A stretch of DNA of 64,000 nucleotides from Ophiobolus disseminans (lineage: Eukaryota > Ascomycota > Dothideomycetes > Pleosporales > Phaeosphaeriaceae), in the NCBI GenBank assembly GCA_010093685.1, contig MU006238.1:791954-855953 (forward strand). Reading direction: 5' to 3'. Shown here piece after piece: positions 1-11,000 of this stretch. Below the pieces are notes generated by a model. The model searched no databases and had not been told where the DNA came from. It was given only the letters and a program-made list of their open reading frames with translations. How positions within the stretch are numbered: position 1 is the stretch's first letter; the number at the start of each line of letters is the position of its first letter. Made by a program: the position numbers and the translations under genes.

Positions 1-646
1 CCAGAGGAAACTGATTGAGTGGTAAGCCCGGGGTAATGGTTCTTCGTGCGAGAAGCTTATGAGAATTTTTCCATGTGCATGGTACGTTTGAGTTTACATA
101 CTTGCAAGCATCATATCCGAAAGCAGTAGCATGGCGCCCTTGGACAGGAGTGCTTTTATAGCCGAACATATCTAGCTAATAACATCATTGAATATATGCC
201 ACAATCACCCCACACGCTTGGTCACGTTGTACGTTGTCAATCCTCATCACTGGCCTATCACAAGCCCGTGAACGGCACATCACGTGGCACAGTTACACTG
301 ACCTACATGTCTGCGGCCCTTGCACCAAGTATTGTTTGTCTCCCAATCACGCAATGACGTAAACCCTACACCGGAGGAGACCCTGCACGCCGCCCGCCGT
401 TTTCCGAATTCACTTATACCGTTTGTACACACCACTAGCGCCCGTGGCCACCTGATTGCAAAAGGCCCGCGCGCTCTCTCCGCACATAAAATACTCTCTT
501 ACCTCGAAAACTCTTCCGTCACTTCAACCACACTCGCTTGTCTACCAAGTACGTATTAGGGCTGCGCATCGTTGCACAAATAAGACACAAGCTCACAACG
601 TGATAGACAACCTCACCTCAACACCCACAACTCTCAAGCATCAACA
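1..646. other. Intergenic, left edge and upstream region of the GPI-protein gene
   Basis: No convincing coding region is seen. Short open frames here lack conserved motifs and overlap one another. An A/T-rich stretch near 486-492 (ACATAAAATA context) lies about 160 bases before the ATG at 647 and is a possible TATA-like element. The CAACAATGG context at the start resembles a good fungal start site. Confidence 0.5.
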
Positions 647-1210
647 ATGGGTCCCTTCAAGATTCTTGCTCTCGCCTTCGCGGCCACCGTCTCGGCACAG
701 GGTCATCCGCAGGTCGCTTCCACCTCGACCGGCACCCCGCAATTCCTGCCTCCTTCGGGCACCAACCTGCTTCCCCCGATTGTTGTCTCCAGCAGCGTCG
801 TCAACCCCAGGATCCCCAGCGCGTCCACCTCCGTCACCGTGATCGTGCACACCTCCGTCACGTCCGGCACGCCCTGGCCCACAGACGGCCTGACCGTCCA
901 GACCAGCTTCCAGTCCGCCAGCACCACCCTGATTACCCAGACCCTCACTCTTGTCAACGGCACCGTCCCTGTCTCCAACGGCACCCCGATCGAGACCCCG
1001 TCTCTTTCAGGCTCTACCCCTCTCCCTACCACCGTCATTACCACTACGGCTTCTAACGCCGCAAGCAAGCCGGTGGCTACGACCACGACTTCGGCAGCTG
1101 CCTCGTCTAAGACCGCCAACGCAGGACTGCAGAACGAGGCGGGCAGCGCTGGAAAGATTGGCGGTGTGGGCGTCGCACTGGCGATGCTGATTGGCGTCTT
1201 GGGTGCTTAG
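647..1210 (+). CDS. Small Ser/Thr-rich GPI-anchored cell-surface protein
   Basis: A single-exon protein of 187 residues. Residues 1-18 form a signal peptide (MGPFKILALAFAATVSA, cleavage probably before Gln18). The middle is rich in Ser, Thr and Pro, as expected for O-mannosylated wall proteins, with two NGT N-glycosylation sites near residues 104 and 111. The C-terminus has small residues (NEAGSAG) followed by a hydrophobic tail (IGGVGVALAMLIGVLGA), the pattern of a GPI-attachment signal. It would pass through the ER to the plasma membrane or wall. No enzymatic domain is visible, so the role is unknown beyond a surface location. The opposite strand is also open across most of the gene, but that frame has no signal or motif and is taken as a shadow. 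A similar architecture recurs at 41421-41831. Confidence 0.8.
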   Translation: MGPFKILALAFAATVSAQGHPQVASTSTGTPQFLPPSGTNLLPPIVVSSSVVNPRIPSASTSVTVIVHTSVTSGTPWPTDGLTVQTSFQSASTTLITQTLTLVNGTVPVSNGTPIETPSLSGSTPLPTTVITTTASNAASKPVATTTTSAAASSKTANAGLQNEAGSAGKIGGVGVALAMLIGVLGA

Positions 1211-2464
1211 GTATCAAGTGGATGAAGGGAACGATAAGAGATTGCATCATGGAGTTGAATACAAAGGCTTGGAATTCTATCGCTCGCGCTGATGCTTTGG
1301 TGTCGCCGCGACTGATGACGTATTGGCTTGCTTGGAATGGATAATGGATGGTGCGGAAGGCATCTGGATATCAGGAATGAGGTCAAAAATATAATGCTTT
1401 CGGCTCATCAGTTCATAATCGTGATACATGTGTGACAGGTTCCCCCATATTACATGCTACATGCTACTGCTGCTGCTGGGCCTATTTTAGCCCGATCTGA
1501 TTTCACAATGTGAGCATGCAGGCTATCCTCATACTGAATACTATTTCCTTCACCATCACCTTCCCACCTCCCTCACACGTGGTTCGAGTCTCGCCTTGTC
1601 CGTTCTTTGTCTGGCTGTATGCGAAGGAAGGGCGCGTGGTTGAATCGTCTGGGTATTGGACGATAGTGTATCCTTGCGTCTCCCTTTTTGATGTTCTTTT
1701 GTGATGAGCTGGTATGCAGCTGTTTTTCTTTGGAATTCTTAGGGAACGTATAAAGTGAGGATGCACGCTATCGGAATATAGAAGGAATGCTGCTTCGGTT
1801 GATTGTTTATCGCTTCTCTGTTGGGAATATTACGAGATGTATTCAACTAACCAGCGACTAAATCTCGTTATCTGCATGCAGATTTTCGCTAGTACTGTCT
1901 GCATGGTTCAGATTTAAAGTATAGGTTGTTTGGTGTATCTGCTAAAGAAATATAAAAAGAGCGGGTGATGAGGTGCTGAGGTCTGCAAAAATAGACCGCT
2001 TGGAGCTTAGCATGATCCTGTTGCGCTTAGTTCGACAAAGGCGATACTTCCTTCTCTACCCCTAGCCATCGAAACTCAAAACAAATTAGGGAATTGATGC
2101 AAAACTGACAGCAGTCACTGCAAATATTACTCCGCTTTACTATGCTTGTTCTGCTAGAGAAGCACTCAGGTCTAAGAGGCTTAGGTTTGAGCCTAAACGA
2201 CCATGTGAAGGTATAGGGTGACGAATAGAACCCGATAAAATTGTGAGAACGCTCACCCCCTACTAATAAGATGGGAGCGAGTGAACTAGTGACGCTTATC
2301 GGCACCTTGCGATTAAATCACCCATGGTGAAGGCTGCGTTCAACCAGCCCCGTATCTGAAACCTGCGAGAACAAAGAACAGATCACACCAACTTCCTTCA
2401 ACATTAACTCATCAACTCATCAACACACCACCTGCGCTCCTTTCAGTTTATCATCTGGTCAATA
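1211..2464. other. Intergenic, nothing recognised
   Basis: About 1.25 kb between the GPI-protein gene and the broken ADP-ribosylglycohydrolase. Open frames of 60-92 codons exist on both strands but none shows a recognisable motif or an intron-linked continuation. No tRNA, inverted repeat or LTR was found by eye. Confidence 0.4.
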
Positions 2465-3925
2465 ATGGTATCAACAATGCTGCCGAGGAAGAAGAAGGCG
2501 AAGCTCAGTCCGCTGGCGTTTCTCGACAGTTACACATTCGTTCGACAAACTGTCGTCGATAAGATCTACGGATGCATCATTGACTCAGCGTTGGGGGATA
2601 CCATTGGCTTGTATACCGAGTTTCTGACGAAGGCGAAGAGCGAGAAGATCTATAAGGATCGCAAGTTCCAGCTGGTGCAGCCGGCCACCAAGCTCTATCC
2701 TGATGGCCATCGAAAGTAAGTACATATTCTCTCTAGTTGGCGACATGTTTCAACATCCCTTTGGTACCCTTTTCCTCCTTTCGTTGATCGTACTGATTCT
2801 ATGCAGGTAGATTCGCGCCTTGTGTGTGGACGGATGACACTGATCAAGCATTGTTGATCATCTTGTCGTACCTCTACAACTACACCCATGTTCTGGCAAA
2901 TACACCGACCAAAACAGACTCCACAGCATCTGCAAGCAATAGCCTTGGCAAAGACTTCGCAGCTCGACTTCAAATCTGGATCTCGCAAGGTCTCCTCGCG
3001 CTTGATCGCCATGCGTGCGGCATTGGTGCACTGGTCGGCAGCGTTGTGGATGACGTGAAGTACGTCGGAAATCCAACCGAGATTGCCACCAGGAAGTGGA
3101 TCAAGACAAAGCGCAAGGCTGCGCCTAATGGATCCTTGATGCGTACTCACCCTATCGGCGTGATCGGAGTCGGTATGAGCGAGGAGTAAACCTTCGAGAT
3201 GAGCGTTGCCGTGGGACGGACGACGCACGTTGATCCGCGGTGTACCGTCTCGTGCTGCATCGAAGTTGCACTGATCCGAGGCTTACTGCGAGGCGAAATC
3301 GTTGACGAGGAGGACGTTGACACGCGTGTATCGAGAGGTCGTACAAGTGGGTGAAGAGCCAATCGCAGCTGATGAATCCTTGCGATGACAACGGTCTCGC
3401 TGAAGAAGAGTTCAAGAAGCTTCTTGATCGCGAGGAGTTTGATCGCCATCTCTATGCTGAGACTCTAGAGGAGCTAGAGTTAGATGAAGATGACAAGATT
3501 GGGTATGTGTACAAACGTCTCGGGTCCGGAATTCTTCTATTGCGGCTCGCCATGCGCAAGGATAGAATCATCCTAGAAGTCAACGGGCCGCTTGCTGCTG
3601 AGAGCGTCTTCGAAGATTTGACCGTTGACTTGATCATGGAAGGAGGCGATGCCGATACGAACGGTGCAGCGGCCTGTGCGCTTCTCGGCGCGTATCTGGG
3701 CTATGCGAATTTACCCTCGCACTGGACACAGGGCCTCGCACACAAGGAGTGGCTCATGGTGAAGACTCATCGCATCGCGATTGCAAGTGGATAATCGTGG
3801 AAACGTTGGAGCCTGAGGCAGATGAAGCGGCTGATGGCCCCGAAGGACTTATGACCTTGCCACAGCTTCGTGAGAGGAATAAGAAGATGCAAGCAAAGAT
3901 TGACCGCGCTAGGAAGGGTGTGTAG
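2465..3925 (+). pseudogene. ADP-ribosylglycohydrolase (DraG-like), broken by one stop and two frameshifts
   Basis: Intact members hydrolyse ADP-ribose from modified proteins or related substrates, using a di-metal site. Exon 1 (2465-2715) carries a 'GCIIDSALGDTIG' block. A 95-bp intron (2716-2810, GTAAGT...TAG) leads to FAPCVWTDDTDQ, the family's WTDDT metal motif. A Gly-Ser-Leu-Met-Arg block follows near 3130, and a GGDADTNGA block near 3650 matches the C-terminal metal-binding region. The gene is broken. TAA at 3187-3189 interrupts the frame. The frame then shifts by one near 3332-3341, so that YKWVKSQ continues in another frame. It shifts again near 3790, after which an open tail runs to TAG at 3923. 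Family identity is clear. Loss of function is inferred from three independent lesions, though extra introns or assembly errors could explain some of them. Confidence 0.75.
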
Positions 3926-4422
3926 AGGTGCTGGAAGGCGCTGTATCGCATCACTGACGAATTACGATGGGATACATACGGAGTCCAAACCAGGGCACCA
4001 CCGCAAGTCCCATGTTCTGCGTTTCGACGTCAGTCGGGTTGCAGCGATGTAGTAATTGAGGTTGCTTTGTTGAAATAGATAACTCGCCACGCAACTTGAC
4101 ATTGTTCGATGAGAATTGAGGATTCAAACCTGACATCACAATAGACAAACAAATCATTGTGCAAGTGTTATAAGTTAGTTTCGTTGTTGACCGAATCTAT
4201 AGATGCTATGGTTGTTTCCACGTGAGTGTTAATTGAGTCGAGATAAATAAAGCAAAAGTGAGGTGGCCGTGTGTTGGATGTCGAATGAAGGAACGTTGAA
4301 GCCTGGTCTTGGATGAGCCGAGGCACAAAGCTGTGCGCGAGTCAAGACTTCACTATCGATAAGGTTACCAGATCGCGACATCATCTCGCGCAACACTTCC
4401 GCAAAGCATTGCAAAACACAAT
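3926..4422. other. Intergenic, nothing recognised
   Basis: About 500 bases separating the pseudogene from the reductase gene on the same strand. No supported coding region or RNA gene is seen. Confidence 0.4.
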
Positions 4423-5445
4423 ATGCCTGTTTCAATACTGATCGTAGGCGCTGGCGCCATTGGAGCTTTCTACGCGTCACGTCTCGCGCTCGTGCCCGGT
4501 GTCTCCGTCTCCGTAATTTGCCGATCGAACTACTCTACGGTGAAATCGCACGGCTTCAAGATCACATCACCACAATACGGCGACTACACCTTCACACCCA
4601 CCCACACGTTCGCAAACCCAGACGAAGCACGGAAGAGCGGAGTACAATGGGACTACATCGTCGTGAGCACGAAAGCGCTACCCGATGTGAGCGATGATTC
4701 GACAATACTGGAAGGCCTCGTGGGCGACAAAACTGCTATCGTCCTCATACAAAACGGCCTCGGCGTCGAAGAACCATACGCAAAGCGCTTCTCTAATGCC
4801 GCAATATGCACCGCCGTCACGATCGCCACCTGCGCCCAGCCCTCGCACGGCATCATAAAGCACAACCGCTGGACACGCATAAACTCGGGCCCCTACCTGC
4901 CACACCTCGACACCAGCACCCCCAGACCCACCGACGCACGCGTCACCGAACAAAACAATGCTTTCATCGCCCTGCTCAAAGAAGGCGGCATCAAAGACGC
5001 CGAAGCATACAGCCATGCGAAATTGCAGCTGGTAAGATGGCACAAAATCGCCATCAACGCATCCATGAACCCATCCTCCGTCCTCACACTCTGCTCCACC
5101 AACGCCGCCATGGCCTCCGATCCCGAAGTGCAAATCCACCTGATCGGCGTCATGCACGAGATCCTGTCCACGGCGCCGAAGATCCTGGGCCAGCCCATGC
5201 CCGCGGAGTTCGCTACCCCGGAGCAAATTATCCGCAGCACGCAGAGGAATACAAGCGGCAGCAAGCCGAGTATGGCGGTCGACTGGGAGAAGGGGAGTCG
5301 CATGGAGATTGAGGTTATTTTGGGGAATCCGGTGCGCTTGGCGAGGGAGAGGGGATTTGAGATGCCGAGGTTGCAGAGTTTGTATGCTTTGGTGAGGATG
5401 GCGCAGGGGGTTAGGGATGGGAGGGGGAGGGAGAGTAAGTTGTGA
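4423..5445 (+). CDS. 2-dehydropantoate 2-reductase (ketopantoate reductase, ApbA/PanE family)
   Basis: A single-exon protein of 340 residues, normal length for the family, whose members reduce ketopantoate to pantoate with NADPH on the pantothenate/CoA route. Residues 3-14 form the N-terminal Rossmann strand and glycine loop (SILIVGAGAIG, glycines 9, 11 and 14). LIQNGLG (about 108-114) is the conserved Asn-Gly loop. WHKIAINASMNP (206-217) contains the conserved catalytic lysine, Lys208. MEIEVILGNPVRLARERG (294-311) is the C-terminal substrate block with conserved Glu. Many fungal genomes carry several diverged paralogues, so the in vivo substrate could be another 2-keto acid. Nothing in the sequence ties it to the PKS downstream. 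A long open frame on the opposite strand (down from 5852) is a composition shadow. Confidence 0.85.
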   Translation: MPVSILIVGAGAIGAFYASRLALVPGVSVSVICRSNYSTVKSHGFKITSPQYGDYTFTPTHTFANPDEARKSGVQWDYIVVSTKALPDVSDDSTILEGLVGDKTAIVLIQNGLGVEEPYAKRFSNAAICTAVTIATCAQPSHGIIKHNRWTRINSGPYLPHLDTSTPRPTDARVTEQNNAFIALLKEGGIKDAEAYSHAKLQLVRWHKIAINASMNPSSVLTLCSTNAAMASDPEVQIHLIGVMHEILSTAPKILGQPMPAEFATPEQIIRSTQRNTSGSKPSMAVDWEKGSRMEIEVILGNPVRLARERGFEMPRLQSLYALVRMAQGVRDGRGRESKL

Positions 5446-5943
5446 ATGGAGGCATGGAGGGGTGCGTGAAGATGCGTATGGTTTGTAGGAGTGCGCTCGG
5501 AGGGTTGATGTGTTTTATGAGGGCAATTTAGTGCAGCGCTGAGGAAGACTGCGGTTAGTGAGTGGAAGCGGGCTTGCAGCATGGCCTGGTGGCGGAATGG
5601 TTGATTGGTGCAAGGCATATACATATGTTGATTTGAGTAGCCATTTGCGCCGCGAGTAGCAGTACATACCATTTTTGACTGGCTGGCACACGTTCTTTCA
5701 GCACACGCCTTGACAATGTTCTCTAGTATTCTGAGAGATGTGATGTTTCGCACGGTCTTTCGTTCTTTCATGGTTGATTCAAGGTCTTCAAGCCCGCTCG
5801 TAGACGCAGCAGGCAAGTCTGGATATACCCGGGTTATTTCAAGAGGTCCCACAGCACAGTAGGAGATTTAGCAAACAGTGATTAAGTGATGTGTTTGATA
5901 CATACTTGTTTCTGCGCTTGCGATGCAAAGCCCCAAGCCGCAC
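5446..5943. other. Intergenic between convergent genes
   Basis: About 500 bases between the end of the reductase gene and the end of the minus-strand F-box gene. No conserved coding sequence is seen. It presumably holds both 3' ends and terminators. Confidence 0.4.
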
Positions 5944-6921
5944 TCAGATCTCACTGCTCGGCTCCAACTGCGCGCACCACTTCGGGTCAGTCGCAGACTC
6001 CAAAGTACCCAGCTCTCTTCGCACCATCATGTTGAACCATCCTCCCGGTACTGCGCGTTTGATCGTAAACGTCGTGTCACACTGCCGATACTCGCAGCGT
6101 ATGTTTGTACTCGTGTGCACATGCGCAGGCGCGAACACGCTTCCGGTATCCGCATTCACATTGCGCTGTTTTCTCCGATATGTTTGTGCTCTTTTCTTGA
6201 ACAAACGGTCTTGAAGCTCGACGTTCGTGGTGTGCATGTGCGGACAGATCGGCCAGTTCTTTTCGATCAGGATTCGCCGAACCGTGGTCCAGCTCAGGGT
6301 ATTTGAATTATCGAACGCGGTTTCGTGAAGCGCCACTGTCAGCGTTACGCCATATCCGTCAGAAGTGAAAACAGCTGGCGACTGGCCGATGTGTTTCTTG
6401 CAGTGAATCTCGCGTCCTTGTTGATAGGCGTACATAATGACCGCATCGAGGGACAACGTATTGTGATTGCAGACGTTGAGTGCGTTTGATGCACCGATGC
6501 ATTTCCGGGTCATGGGTGGTTGTTTCCGTTGCGAATCTGAGAATGATGATATTTCGTGCGGACGCAGGCAGGCGCGGCAGAATAGGATGTCGTAAAATAT
6601 GAGCCGCGTCTCCAGTCTTAAACGCCTGGCATATGCATCAACTGTCAATCGTGCTGCGAAGTCGGCGCGGTCTTGAAACCTTGCATCGTGCGTAGGCAGA
6701 TTTGCAGTGAACCATCGACAGGTGTAGCGCAAGGAAAGCCGATCGGGAAAGGATAAGAATCGCCCGATCTGGAGCAAAATCTCGACCGGCAGCTTGTGAG
6801 TGGCGCATTGTGTGTTTGATATTTTTTTCGTAAAGGTGGTTTCTGAAGCTCCGTCGTATCGATACTTGTCGAGTAATTCGCGAAACGGCGGTGCGTCGGT
6901 CACAGGCCACTCAGTTGGCAT
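5944..6921 (-). CDS. F-box protein with Cys-rich C-terminal region
   Basis: A 325-residue single-exon protein. An F-box is visible at about residues 43-75 (KLPVEILLQIGRFLSFPD, then RLSLRYTCRWF). F-boxes bind Skp1, so the protein probably recruits a substrate to an SCF ubiquitin ligase. After it, FCRACLRPHE...FSDSQ...RKCIG (about 123-152) matches a pattern I associate with a large class of ascomycete F-box proteins. Further Cys/His residues follow (CNHNTLS; CEYRQCDTTF near the C-terminus) and may bind metal. No leucine-rich or WD repeats are seen, so the substrate is unknown. It is transcribed towards the reductase gene and away from the PKS. It is intact, unlike the F-box relatives at 28 kb. 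Confidence 0.75.
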   Translation of the reverse strand: MPTEWPVTDAPPFRELLDKYRYDGASETTFTKKISNTQCATHKLPVEILLQIGRFLSFPDRLSLRYTCRWFTANLPTHDARFQDRADFAARLTVDAYARRLRLETRLIFYDILFCRACLRPHEISSFSDSQRKQPPMTRKCIGASNALNVCNHNTLSLDAVIMYAYQQGREIHCKKHIGQSPAVFTSDGYGVTLTVALHETAFDNSNTLSWTTVRRILIEKNWPICPHMHTTNVELQDRLFKKRAQTYRRKQRNVNADTGSVFAPAHVHTSTNIRCEYRQCDTTFTIKRAVPGGWFNMMVRRELGTLESATDPKWCAQLEPSSEI

Positions 6922-8026
6922 GTTTTGGATGCTGTTTATGACTTATCTTTGATCAGGAGCAAATGTGAGAAATTCTCCATGTTAAGAAAAATGGGCTCGA
7001 AGGCGAGGTGATCGGGGGCTTGGAACCATGGTAGCTATCAGCGCGTACCCGACATTGTCGTCAATACATCGTGACGACTAAAATTATCGTGCTCACACGC
7101 AATGAAGTTAGCTCTCGTTCACGCGTGGTGTAATCCTTCAACCTTCGAGATCTGACAAAAGAGCTGCTTGTTGATGCGTTTCGATTTCTTGATGACTGGG
7201 AGTTGAGGGTTCCCCTCGATGGGCACGTGTTGCATCTCATAATAGCTTCTATAATACAAGGAGATTCAAGATAGACCACGAAAACACAACATATGATTTT
7301 GGGTAGTCTCAGTTGCCGTGAAGGAGGTCAAGTGGTGTGCCTGTGGGACCCTGAAACCTTGGAATGACGCAAAAGCCGGAGTGCGCGATCCCCCTTTCGG
7401 CGTTACCGGTAGCGTAAACGCCCTGAAGCTTCGACGCCTCGGCGTCACGCTTCCTAACATCATCATTCTCTTCACTGGAACAGCCACGAGCTCCTTACCA
7501 ACACTGCAAACATGATTCAGTACAGGTCATAAGCAAACGTTGTCATTGTCATGTCGAATGCCAAGCATAGGCGTGCACTCGCCGCCGTTTGTGGGACCAA
7601 CGCGTGGAGATGTGAACTGGGGCAAACAGCAACGCCGACGCCGCTCTGCCGCTTGCGTGGGGTGAGAATGGCATTTTGTCACAAGCCTCTAACAGGAGAA
7701 CTTAACGTGGGTCTTGCGTAGGGGTAATGGTGCCATTGAGCTTCCGGTGACATTGATCACACTCAGAGCACATTACCTACCATTGGCTTCGCGCCAGCAT
7801 GAACCTGTCCTTTCGCTGCCAACCATTCACGTCGTGGAGATCAGTACAAATGCAAGGTTCGGCATCAACCCTCGGCTGTTCTGTACCTCCAGCTTCTGAA
7901 TGTGTAAGCACATCGAACTTAGCAGCTCTCTAAGAAAGCGAAGACTACGACGATTAACCATACGCATCACTACAACATACCTGTATCATACTTGTAGTCT
8001 TCCTTGACCGCCGCTATAGCCTACAT
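6922..8026. other. Intergenic, shared upstream region of the F-box gene and the PKS gene
   Basis: About 1.1 kb between divergently transcribed genes, so promoters of both should lie here. Several short frames are open (for example 7318-7515 and 7714-7899) but none has motifs or a credible gene structure. No transcription-factor gene is present. Confidence 0.4.
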
Positions 8027-11000
8027 ATGGCATCAGATGGTGCGCCTCCTCTCGTAGCCATCATCGGGAGTGCGTGTCGCCTTCCTGGCGGTGCGTCAAG
8101 TCCCTCAAACTTATGGAAGCTTCTGAAAGAGCCAAGAGATGTGATAAGCGACATACCACGAGATCGTTTCCACTGGGAAGGGGTGTATAGAGCCGATGCT
8201 TCCTTGGGATCCATCAAGACGAAGCAAGGCTATTTTCTGAAGGAGAACATTCGCCACTTCGACCCTCATTTCTTCGGTATCTCTCCAGCAGAGGCTGTGA
8301 ATCTTGATCCCCAACACCGGTTGCTCTTGGAGAATGTATACGAGGCTATCGAGTCTGCCGGGCTATGCCTCGAAGACCTGCAGGGCACAGATGCCGGTGT
8401 TTTTGTTGGCCTGATGGCTAACGAGTATTACGACAACGCCAACTTCGACGTCGATGCGTCATCTGGTCAGATTTTGACGACTGGTACAGCTCGTAGTATG
8501 GCTTCTAACCGCATCTCGTACATCTTCGACTTCAGAGGCCCATCTATCACCGTTGATAGTGCTTGCTCCTCGAGCTTGATGGCGGTTCATCTTGCGGTTG
8601 CTTCTTTGCGTAGGAATGAATCAACGGTGGCCTTTGCTGGCGGAGCTCATCTGAACCTCAATACTCACGGATTCAAAGCGCTGACCCGCATGAAAATGAT
8701 CTCTTCTGATGGTCGCAGGTACGTTCGTTCCATTAAAGACTACTCTACGTTGACACAGTCCAGCAAAATGTTTGACGAATTGGCTGATGGCTACGGACGA
8801 GGCGAAGGAACCGCAGTAATTTGTTTGAAGCTCTTGGACGCTGCAATCCGAGATGGCGACCCGATCGAGTGTATCATCAGAGATACAGGCACGAATCAGG
8901 ACGGCCGGACGAAGGGTGTAAGAAATGTCCATGGATGAGATGCGCGCGAGACCGACACTGACTTCGTACCTCCGCCGTTAGATCACAATGCCAAACTCCG
9001 AAGCGCAAGCGGATCTTATACGTAGGACGTATAGAAATGCTGGATTGGATCCTACATCAAAAGATTCACGACCATCGTTCTTCGAAGCACATGGTAAGGT
9101 TTTGATCTGTTCAAAGTTGCATCATGGACTAATAATATCCAGGAACGGGAACTCTAGTGGGCGACCCCCTCGAAGCGCAGGCTATCGAAGCTGCCTTTTT
9201 CCCACTGAGCCGTGATTATGCAGAAGACGAGATTATCCATATCGGCTCTATCAAGACTATTATTGGCCATACTGAAGGTGCTGCAGGACTGGCCGGCCTT
9301 TTACGGGCCGCGTTGGCGATACGACATGGTGTCATACCACCAAATCTTCTATTTGGACGCATGAATTCATCGGTACAGCCATTCAATAAGCATCTCCACC
9401 TGCCTACCACTGCAAGCCCTTGGCCCAACTTGCCACGAGGGAGCCCGCGCCGTGCATCTGTCAACAGCTTCGGTGCGTACTTGCGGCATTTTGTGTTCCC
9501 ATGCGGGAGCTGACCTTTTTCACAGGTTTCGGTGGTGCGAACGTGCACGCAATACTGGAGAGTTATACTCAACCTCCCAGAATCCGAATGCTTAGCACTT
9601 CGTCTCTTCCGGCTGTAGAGATGAGCCAATTTACTCCATTCACGTTCTCCGCAACCTCAGAGCAAGCCCTTATAGCCGTTTTGAAGGGCTACATAGATTA
9701 CCTGAAAAGCCATCGAGATATCGTCCGAATGGAAGACCTGGCCTGGACATTGCAGTATCGTCGATCGCAAGGTGCTTACCGCTATGCCGCTGCAGCGTCT
9801 ACACCAAATGAGTTATGCATAAGGCTTGTGTCCACACTAAATGAAGCTGCGGCGAATCCTACCTCAGGGCTGCTCACTCGGGCTGTGCAATCTGCTTCTT
9901 CCAAATCCCCACGTATCACGGGAGTCTTCACAGGTAAGATGGCTTGACCATTACAATTGCACATACTTCTCGCTAATGCGATATCACAATGTAGGTCAAG
10001 GCGCTCAATGGCCGAGTATGGGTAAGGATCTCATCGGCCAGTCTCCTTTCGCTCGCAAATTGGTTGGAAAACTTGACGCGACACTCCAATCCTTACCGAC
10101 AGTCGACCGACCTAGTTGGAATTTGGTGGAGGAAATCATGATAGACTCGAGCAGATCGCGAATCGCTGAGGCTGAATTTGCGCAGCCACTCACAACGGCT
10201 GTGCAGATTCTTCTGGTAGACCTCCTTCGAGTCGCTGGCATCCGGCTCGACGCAGTTGTTGGCCATTCCTCAGGGGAAATAGCTGCGGCATATGCAGCCG
10301 GGTTTATACAAGCTGAGGATGCTATTCGTATTGCCTACTACCGGGGTCTGCACTCGAAACACGCCGGTGACCGGAACGGAGAGCGAGGCGGTATGATTGC
10401 AACGTCATTAAGCCCAGACGAAGCTAGGAAGTTCTGTCATCAACCAAGATACGCAGATCAGCTGGTTGTTGCAGCCTACAACAGTCCCTCTTCAACGACC
10501 TTAGCGGGAGACATGGACGCCGTTGGCCGAGCACTTGACGATCTACAAGGGCAGGCCACATTTGTACGAAAGTTGCAAGTCGACAAAGCATACCATTCCC
10601 ATCACATGAAGCCGTGTATAACCCCCTATCTGCACGCCCTTGAGCACTTGCAGATAGAACCAATACAGGCGGGAATTGATGCGCCTGTTTGGTACTCTAG
10701 CGTTATTTGCGGGAAGCGTATGACATTTACTGACCGCCTGGACGGATCGTATTGGGTCGACAACCTCTCATCACCCGTTCAGTTCTCAGAGGCGATTACC
10801 ACCACTGTGTCTGATAGAGGAATACCTGATCTCATTATCGAAATTGGGCCGCATCCTGCTCTGGAACAGCCAGTGAAACAGACATTGTCCCCTTCAGCCG
10901 TTGCCTACACCAGTATGCTCCGACGAGGAATGACTGCAGTCGTCTCATTTTCTCAAGCACTTGGTTTCATTTGGTGTAGGTTTGGCAGAAGTGCTGTTGA

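Noticed and set aside
703..1119. Minus-strand open frame opposite the first GPI-protein gene
   Set aside because: No signal peptide, motif or start context; a shadow of Ser/Thr-rich coding sequence.
1578..1595. GGTTCGAGTC, resembling a tRNA B box
   Set aside because: No A box or foldable acceptor and anticodon stems at the right spacing upstream.
4893..5852. 319-codon open frame on the minus strand overlapping the reductase gene
   Set aside because: It is antisense to a clearly conserved enzyme and its translation has no motifs. It is open because of the codon composition of the real gene.
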